The position numbers were made by a program, and so were the translations under genes. 21,710 nt of DNA, from contig BLXT01006392.1 in the NCBI GenBank assembly GCA_019648995.1, forward strand, positions 1,896,078 to 1,917,787. The letters are read 5' to 3'. This DNA is from Plakobranchus ocellatus. Lineage: Eukaryota; Mollusca; Gastropoda; Plakobranchidae. Within the stretch, counting starts at the first letter, position 1. Each line of letters begins with the position of its first letter. The notes beneath the pieces are model-generated. The model saw only the letters and a program-made list of their open reading frames with translations, was not told the origin of the DNA and did not search any database. Positions 11,924-20,352 of this stretch are shown piece by piece.

Positions 11924-14900
11924 CACACATTATCCATGACAGACCTCATAGCCATTTTGTTGTGCATGTTAGCTGGCATGGCCTCCACATCAACTGCTTG
12001 AGCTACACTATGTGATGGAGACATTAATTTGGTTCTCTCATCCAAATCACTTCCTGGGCACCAGTAGTCCTTCTGCAAGAAATACAGTGGGTGGTAGCGA
12101 ACTCCATATTCACCTAGAAGTAAAACAGATTCATCTTGAGACCAGCCATGAATTGTCACCAATGAGTCTTGGAAATAATGCATGAACAACCACAAAAAAT
12201 CCCACATACACTAGCACACAAAACACAACAAACTTCATATCTTAAAACAGGCATAAACCTATCTTTCCACTCCACATCTACAAACTTACTCTTAGAGAAC
12301 AGGGGGAAAAGATAAAAAAATAAAAAGTGTAATTTACAGCTTGACTCATTTACATTGGTTACGGTCATGGTAGGTAATATCTTTACAGAGGATTAAACAT
12401 AATGAGCAGGTAGGCAAATATATCAAATAGAGGGATGCCTTTTTCCTGTCGTGTCAGTCTGGCAAAAGCCAACTTCTTTTAAATAACTGCTGAAGACACC
12501 GGTCATGTATATGACCACTAAACAAAGTTGAAGCTCTCATCTTCAAATTCTAAATGTATACATATAAACTTAAGAGTTCTGATGATCCAAGAAGAGAATT
12601 AAAAAACTTTCCTTCCCTCCAATATCACTTCCTGTGAATTTATTTTCTAAGTGCACTGTGACGTTTTGCAGCAAGAATGTTAGAATCATCCTTTTTACAT
12701 ATTGCAATGATTGATATTATTTAAATCTATGGTTGGTGATCACTGACTTGTGTGAAATCTACTTTTTTACAATTTTGCAACCAAAAAGTCTCATTTTGTA
12801 TACATGAGTTTTACCTCCCAAGCAAGATAAATTTTACTCTAAATTGATTTTAAATGCTCTACACATAAATTTTCAGTAGTGTTGATGGTTTCTATACTAC
12901 CCACAAGCAGAGATAAGTTTAAATAGCTTTTAAATGCACCAACTATCACCTGGCTAGTAGTAGGGCCTAGTAATGATTTTCGTACAATCACATGAAAAGG
13001 TAAATTTAATTATTGTATAATATTTTAACTTATCATCTGTCCAGCATTTCTGTTTAGAGAAAGTTTGAGAAATTGAAGCAGTTAACATAGTGATATAACT
13101 CAGGGTTATTGATATGAAAAAGAATGGCCTGGGTGGCCAAAAGAAGCATAGCAAATTTCAACAACTGCAGAATGTCTTTTCTCTACAACCATATGCCAAA
13201 AAATGTATAGAGTATTTGGTTTCCTGTGTGGATAACCTTTCTTTCTAATGTATATCTATATATCTGCTTGGTTATCATGCATCTCTTCGGAGATCCACAG
13301 TTAGTCATAGGTGTTGTGGCACGTTCAGTAGTGTAATTATAGTCCGGGGGATTCCCACTTTATATCACAAATACTCTAGTCAGATGAAGTGGCTTGGTGC
13401 ATGACCTAAATCAAATGCTTCTATTTTCATTTGTGGAAGCGGATGGCTCAGTGCTTGTTCGCTTGGTTCCTCTGTCTGGCAAGGCGATGGGTGCCAACGA
13501 GGGTGCGGTTTCGAATCCTACTCAGACATAATTATTGTAATTTTCTCTCGTCTTCTGTCTTGTCTTGTCTTGTCTGTTGCTAGGTCTAATTGCGTGAACT
13601 TCTTCTTCATCTCTTTATTCTATAAATTTGAAATAAAACATAAAATATTTAAAAAGCCAAAGGCTAATGTTAAATCCAAATGGACTTATTAAAATTGCAT
13701 AAAAAGCTTAGAGACAAAATTGCTGCAGCTGTGCCTAGCAAATATGAGACTGTAAACAACATTCCCCAGGTAGAGGAGCTTTGGTCAGAAATGAAAAAGA
13801 CACTTCATGAAGTCATAGAGAAAAACGTTACAAAAGGATACAAAAGAGCATTAAGAAATGGATATAAAGCACCAAACTTGATGGAAAAAAAACAAAATTA
13901 AAGAAATGAAGAAGCCAATAAAGAGTTAAACAAAATGATCAATACAAAATGTGACAAAGGGTGAATGGATCAATAAAACATCAAGAAACAGAGCAAACCG
14001 AAAACATGACAAGTAATTCATGCATGCTAAAATTAGCAGTGTGAGTGGTAAGAAAATCAAATGCAGCTGCCTTGGCTGCATAAAATTAAAAGAAGGGACA
14101 GTATTGATGAGAAAGAAGGAAGTACTAAACAGATGGTCAGAATGTGTGAAAGGTCTATTCAAAGATGAAAGGGGTGAAAAATCTGAACTAAGGAAAACCT
14201 ACAGTGTCCAACTATCCATAAAGAAAAGATAAAGGCAGCAATGAAGAAGATGAAAAATGGAAAGGCCACACAGTCAGAAAACATACCAATAGAAATGAAA
14301 ACAGCATTTTATAACTTAGGAGTAAATCTGACGACAGTAACTCCGTTGACAGCTATACGATCCCAGAGGATCTTTGTAAATTTGTTTTTAATAACATGCC
14401 AAAAAATACCAGGGCCAACAGAATATGATTTTCATAGATCTATACATTTAATGAGCCATTTTACAACAATCCTATAGCATATTTTCATGCTCAAGAGTCA
14501 AAGACCAAAAATATTTTCAAAAAAGTTTGGGTTGTGTCTAGTAAAGCGATTAGAAATGCGTAATCATCTTTGCCAATGCTTATAAAAAGGTGTATATAGA
14601 AATGCAAAAAGACCTCTATCTCTGCTTCACTGATTATTCTAAGACATTTGACAAGTAAAACATGAAGAGCAGCTCTGCATGCTTGAAAAATAAGACATTA
14701 GAGGGAAAGATCTGAGAGTCCTCAGGAATCTGTACTGGGATCAAATTGCAAGTGTAAGCAGAACACAGTGATTCAAATCCATTAAAAGAGGTGTGGGGCA
14801 AAAATATGTGATGGCTCCTGATCTTTTCAACTTATATAGGGAAACAATTTTAACTCTCTAGAGACGGATTTTTTTTTTTTTTTGGTGCAGACAGAATTCC

Positions 14901-17900
14901 TGCCAAAGAAAGAAGAATAGAGAGACTCATCAGCGCCGGTATATATCCGGATGGGGCTGAAAATTAGCGCTGATATATTGGCATATGTCCAGAAAGAGTT
15001 AAGAAATCTTGACGATGTTTCAGGCTTAAAAGTAAATGGAGAAAATTCTAATAATCTCAGGCATGAGGATAATAAAGTTTTGATAATAGAATCGGGTGAA
15101 CAAATATAAAAACTCTTAGATACTGCTGTTTTAGTGAGCAAAAGAGAGGGCCTGTCTTTGAGTGGGAAAAACAACCCAATGTATGGTCATCTTAAAGAAA
15201 TCCTCAAATCCCAGACGCAATTTCGTTGGCAAAGATAAAAAAAAATCAAACAGGTTATAAAATTCAAATATCTTGGCTACCTGAAAATATCAAATGATAG
15301 ATAGATGCAAAAATAAATAAGTAAAGGAATGAACAAGGCCAAAGATACATTCCAAAAAATGAAACCAATACTGGCAAACAGAAACATAAGTGTGGAAACC
15401 AAAATAAGGATAGTGAAAACATATGCATGGTAAATACTACAGAATGGTAGTGAATGTTGGGAAATAAAAATGGTATCAGCGGGAAAACTAGAAGCAGTAG
15501 ATATTTAGTTTATCAGAGGAATGATGAGGATATCATGGACAGAAAAAAAGTTCCATGAAGCAATACTCAAATAAGTTAATCTTGAGAGATCATTAATTAA
15601 AACCATGATGAAGGCAATTAAAATTTCTAGGATATGACAAGAAAAACTTAGCAACACTTAGTAATAACAGGAAAGATTGAAAACAAACATAGAAGAGGCA
15701 GACAGAGAATAAATTTTATTGAAAGTCGTAAGTCATGGTCAATAGGTAATGATAGCTGTTGGGACTGGTGAAGTTATGTTTTGATTCTAGCTGGGCATAG
15801 TTGGGTATTTAGTGTAGCGAGAGTGTGGTTGTGTTTTACGTCATTGATTTGGTGTGTGCGTTGTGATTGGTTGGTTAGGCCACGTGACAACGGCAAGTTG
15901 GAGGGAGCTGCACACTGGCGGGATCTCTGGAGCAGTGGATCATTCTTACTCTATTCTTTGCACTGAACAGTCGTGGACAGTCCTGGCTGCAAGTTGTAGC
16001 GGATTTGTCAGACTTCAGGAGATATATTTTAATTTTCTACGACCCTTTGTGTTAAGGGGGAGTCACCTAGAGCCTACTTAAAACGTAATAGATAACAAAA
16101 AGATGCACACAATACAGAGAATATATAGAGTAAAGATTATAGGTGTTTAAACAAAAGGAAAATAGCAGTTTGTACACACAAGAGAATGAAAATACACACA
16201 CTAGACAAGTCACTAAGAGAGCAAATATCAACTGTCTATTCTCTAAAATGAAGCACAACACTACTTTTCGTAAGCTTCCATGTCAGGCTCGAAGCGGAAA
16301 TAAAAGGTGAATCTGCATGCAAATTAAAATAAAATAACCATTGAAAAGGAAAATGAAACATAAGTCCACGACTGAACAATAATAATAGAACAAAAGCAGA
16401 ACAGTTATCATCTATACACTGGAAATAACTCGTGGTGCCCTAAGTAACCCAAATTTTTACAGTTATAGCCCTTGTAGTAAAAAAAACCAAACCCAACTAA
16501 ATGAAACCATTTTCAGAACATAGTGAAAAAAACCAAACCCAACCGAATGAACTCATTTTTAGAACATACTAAAAAAAAAAAAAAAAATCCAACCAGACCG
16601 GCCCTCTCCGTTCTGCTCTTGTTGTTTTTCAAGAACTTTTTACATGTCTTCTTTTGACTCTTCTTAAATAGTTATATAGTGAAGTATGTTTAAAAAAAGC
16701 AAAGTATAATAGTCAGACACGTCTTGTCTCTGAGAGAGCTGTAGGCCGAAACGAGCAAGCCCATACTTCAAGCCGCGCCAGAAAGGACCCAATGATAACA
16801 TCACTTTCATACTCAATGCAAAATAGACCTAAAAATATTACAATACACCAACTTTTACATTCCCAAAACTACTAAATTTAATAATACATCTGACAACCTA
16901 CAATAAAAAGTTAAAAACCCTACTACTAACGAATTATTCAATATAAAAAACATTGTTTAATAATAAGTGCGTATTGGCACAAAGATGCTACAAGGACTAT
17001 TTTTACTTTCAAATTTGAACATGGAACAACAAAATCAAGTTTTCTTTTATCAACATCAATCGCTTTTCTTCGGTCAAGATCAAACAATTCTTCTGCGTTG
17101 GACTTGCAGAGAATGCACCCTTGTGTGCCATAAACTAGTCAAGCATAGCGCTCAGGGGGAGTCAGCGCGTACACGACCGGGGAAAGGAGAGATAACTCAG
17201 ACAGAGCTGGGTAACAACTCCTAGACTCGCGACTAGACTACCTCCCTTACATTTGTATTTGGGTTTATACCACCTTCATTACCGCATGGAAGCGGCGAAT
17301 TGAATTCGTATTTGTATTTGTATTTTGCTTGAAGCTGTGTGCCTATCCAGACTGCTGGCACAAGACGGCGCAAGTCTATGAATTAATGTTTCTCCTGTGA
17401 AATGGTGGTATCAAATAACTTTATGATTATTATTGTACTAGCTTCCCTCACGTAAGGGCTAGTGATCTGAAACATTATTTTTGAATGACAGTGCATTAGA
17501 ATTACTATAAATTGTGATTTGATTAACATTGCTCGTGTCTGAGCTGAGGACATAAATATATGAACATTCCCTGAACATTGTGATTTACCCTATTGCTCTC
17601 GACAGGCTTCTACGGACAAGGATCGTCGTTGGATTAAGTAGTTAGAGGCGTGTGCATGTGCGAGTGATTAGAGTGGGGGTTGTATCTATAAGTCTTATTG
17701 ATCTATGAAGTAGTTTTCGGGGAGAGTTTCCTAGTGGGTGGATTTCTTTTGTGATAACTTCATTTAATTGTATATGAAAGTTATCTCGTAATGCTTAGCG
17801 GATTACTCTGTTTTGTCGCGCCTGTGTGCGTGGACGTTCGTATTTGCCTCACCTCGTATCTATCTGTCTTCTTCTTTGTGTAACTTTCCTACTTCTTTAC

Positions 17901-20276
17901 ATATTTATCTGTTTTGATAATATATTTTTTTCTGTCGCCTATCCCCAGTGTTCTGCCTTTTACTTGTGTGAACCTCTTGTGAAGTCGATGTGATTAAGTT
18001 ATTTACTATGGTTGTTGTTTATGTTGTGTGTAGCCGTTGACAGGCTGTGTTTGCCCCCAACAATAGCCACAACAACTTTATAAGATTAACTGAGAACATG
18101 GTAGGAGAAGAGGAACATGACTCCAATGTCTGTTCCAGAAAAGGCACATCAAGAGGACGAATGAATCAAAAAAAAGCACAGAGTAGTAAGGAGATTTATT
18201 CAATTATTTTAATTTTTCAAGAAAGGAAAACAAATATTTTAAACTAATTTGAACTGATTCTAAAAAAAAAAGCTTATTCTTCAAAATGGCATCTCCCATG
18301 CCTAAACAAACGAAAAAAAACAAGGTAATGAAAAATCTTACCTGGCACTACCTTGTCCAGATAAAATGTCAAGACGCTGTAGATGATAATGTCTATAAAT
18401 AACATAAGCAGCGGGGCATACAATGGAAATTTTCCGTATGTCAATGAGTCATCAAATCCAAAACCATTCAAATGGATGTCTAAGAAAAGAGCCTGGAGAT
18501 TGAAAACAAAAATATAAAAAAAAGATAAAAAAAAAGAAAAAGAAAAAACGGCAGAAAATGTTAATCAAAATAGAGTACTGCTTGATATTAGGATTTCACA
18601 TTCACTATCTTGGTGATTTCGAGCTTGATGGCCTCTGTTGGATTTCAAACCTTGAACATAGAATGCCTGGAAATTTTTGGGAGAGTCCATTAACCCTTAC
18701 TCATGTAGTACCCAATCTAAACAAGTCAAAATTAAAAAATCAAATATATTGTTCAAGTAAGGTATCAAAAATTTCTGTATTAAAATTATTGTTTTTTTAA
18801 CTTCCTGGATGTGACAAATGTATGCTTCTATACTACTCCTTCTGCAGGAAAGCAAGATATAAAAAATACTTTTAAAAATATTTAAAACAGATAATGAAAT
18901 ATTTCATCATATGCTTCTATTAAAATATTGCAGTATAAAGCTTTCTGCACTCTCAGAAAGTCTATATATAATTTGCTTCTCATTTAAAGCATATAAACCA
19001 AAGTTTATAAATGTAGCTGATGAAGAAGTTGAGATATAATGACCTAGTAAAAAAGAGTGCACCACATCAATTACAAGAGAGTAGTCAAATATTTTATCAG
19101 CCCCCACGTCTTATCAAACCATTTGACTGAAATCTTGTTCTCTGTTTTAAAAAAGATATGAAGTTGGAGGAAAATTAAATTGCCCACTTACATTTTGTAA
19201 TGCCCTTTCCATTTGATACTTTTGAAAAGGTTACAAAAGTTTTCAATATAGAAAACAACCAATATGTAAAATACATGTATACAATTTACAAGTTTGACTC
19301 ATTTGGACCTGATAGAAGACATTTTGTCATCAATAAAAAAACAATCTCAACATCATATTTATCCAACTTTGCATTGAGACCTTCTTATACTAACATTGTT
19401 ATTATGTTTTATCTCAAATAATGGATTTTACTGCAATAAAAACTCTTGTCATTCAAACTCTGATTGAGCTATAATTCTATCAACTACCAACCTGGTCGGT
19501 AAAAGTAGCGAAAGCCACAGGAGAAAGCAGACACATGACCCATTGCAGAGCTGGATCTAAATTAGAGTCATAGCTGTTGGGGCTGCGTGTCTGACTGAAG
19601 GCCAGATATAGGCAGCTCAACAAGATGGTAGACATTCCAGCCACTGAGCCAGCAGTTTTAGCTTTATTAAAGAATGGTGTGATCATAAAGGCAAAGCAAA
19701 CAAAGGAGCCACCATACAGCAAGAAGGCAAGGAACAGGATAAAGATGTTGCTCTGACGGAAAAAATTTGAAGCCAAGATAATGATGGTGATAAGGCAAGT
19801 GGTAAAGAAGACCAGAGCCATATAGACAATTGTCCAGGAAAGCCTGAAAAAAAAGGAGATATAATGTTCACATGATTAGAAAATCACTGTTAGGTTTGAA
19901 GCTGCAGTCCTAAAATTCTTAAGTCATCTATGACGGTATCATGGTATAGACATACGATGAGTTTTTTTTTTTTTCCTTTTTTAAATTAAGATACTTTGTA
20001 GGGGCCTCAAAGGACTGCCTTGTTTTAGGATAAAATTAGGTTAGGACCATGCATTTTTATATTTGATAGTTTGATTTTCAGCTTGTTCCAGGACTGTTTC
20101 CTGTAAAAATCAAACAACATTCCACTCATTAACTTCTCATAACACTCATAATTCAGCATAAATTCTGTTACTTGACAAAATACATATCGTTAAAGCTGAA
20201 ATATTTACATTCACAATCGTTAATGCTTAAATATTTAGATTCACAATCCATTAATATTTCAAGCACTCTAACACTA

Positions 20277-20352
<76 letters not shown>

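Larger units (their letters stand above)
11474..11936. repeat. 237-bp tandem duplication spanning an assembly gap
   Basis: AGAGGATCTGGAAAGAGAAG starts at 11474 and again at 11711. About 165 bases that follow are nearly identical in the two copies (CAGGAGAAAGATTGATAGAC, GGATTAACAAAA, CACTCAAA.ATTAAC.AGCGAG), and each copy ends in a (GA)n tract. The 29 Ns lie at the end of copy 1. The block starts only tens of bases past the exon d donor, on the intron side. The true copy number may be higher and collapsed in assembly. Confidence 0.93.
10567..11944 (-). other. Intron between exons d and e
   Basis: This 1378-bp intron holds the 237-bp duplication with two (GA)n tracts at its 5' end. The remaining AT-rich stretch has A/T runs but no feature I recognise. 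Confidence 0.75.
13660..15756 (+). mobile_element. Decayed non-LTR retrotransposon (LINE), RT region, plus strand
   Basis: Broken frames together spell a LINE reverse transcriptase. In order: a linker between endonuclease and RT ([15 protein letters not shown]...[12 protein letters not shown], about 13700-13800); [18 protein letters not shown] (about 14240-14300), the conserved K.GKA.G.D.IP motif; KDLYLCF.DYSK.FDK (about 14610-14660), the palm motif; [14 protein letters not shown] (about 14705-14745); [13 protein letters not shown] (about 14815-14850); GLKVNGEN (about 15030); KFKYLGY (about 15265); [20 protein letters not shown] (about 15330-15390); RISWTEK (about 15530). Stops and frameshifts are frequent and the catalytic YADD region is degraded (HEDN), so it is dead. 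It lies antisense to the ABCA gene. The 5' end and endonuclease are missing. The clade is uncertain (RTE- or jockey-like). It is interrupted by the MITE at 14850 and the element at 15757. Confidence 0.88.
12114..18341 (-). other. Intron between exons c and d, filled with nested transposons
   Basis: This 6228-bp intron is the largest in the window. From 12114 to about 13430 it is AT-rich sequence in which I recognise nothing. It then holds a tRNA-derived SINE, a plus-strand non-LTR retrotransposon, a MITE and a 2.3-kb LTR-like element nested in that retrotransposon, and the retrotransposon's 3' end close to exon c. These elements, each listed separately, account for most of its length. Confidence 0.8.

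Noticed and set aside
11925..11945. Alternative exon d donor about 20 bases downstream (AAT|gtgtgt)
   Set aside because: It would give the wrong phase for exon e and add residues out of place in the family; ATGAG|gtctgt fits exactly.
18047..18247. 66-codon open frame as a small gene
   Set aside because: Its middle is the C-terminal tail of the interrupted LINE, and its start lies inside the 2.3-kb element.
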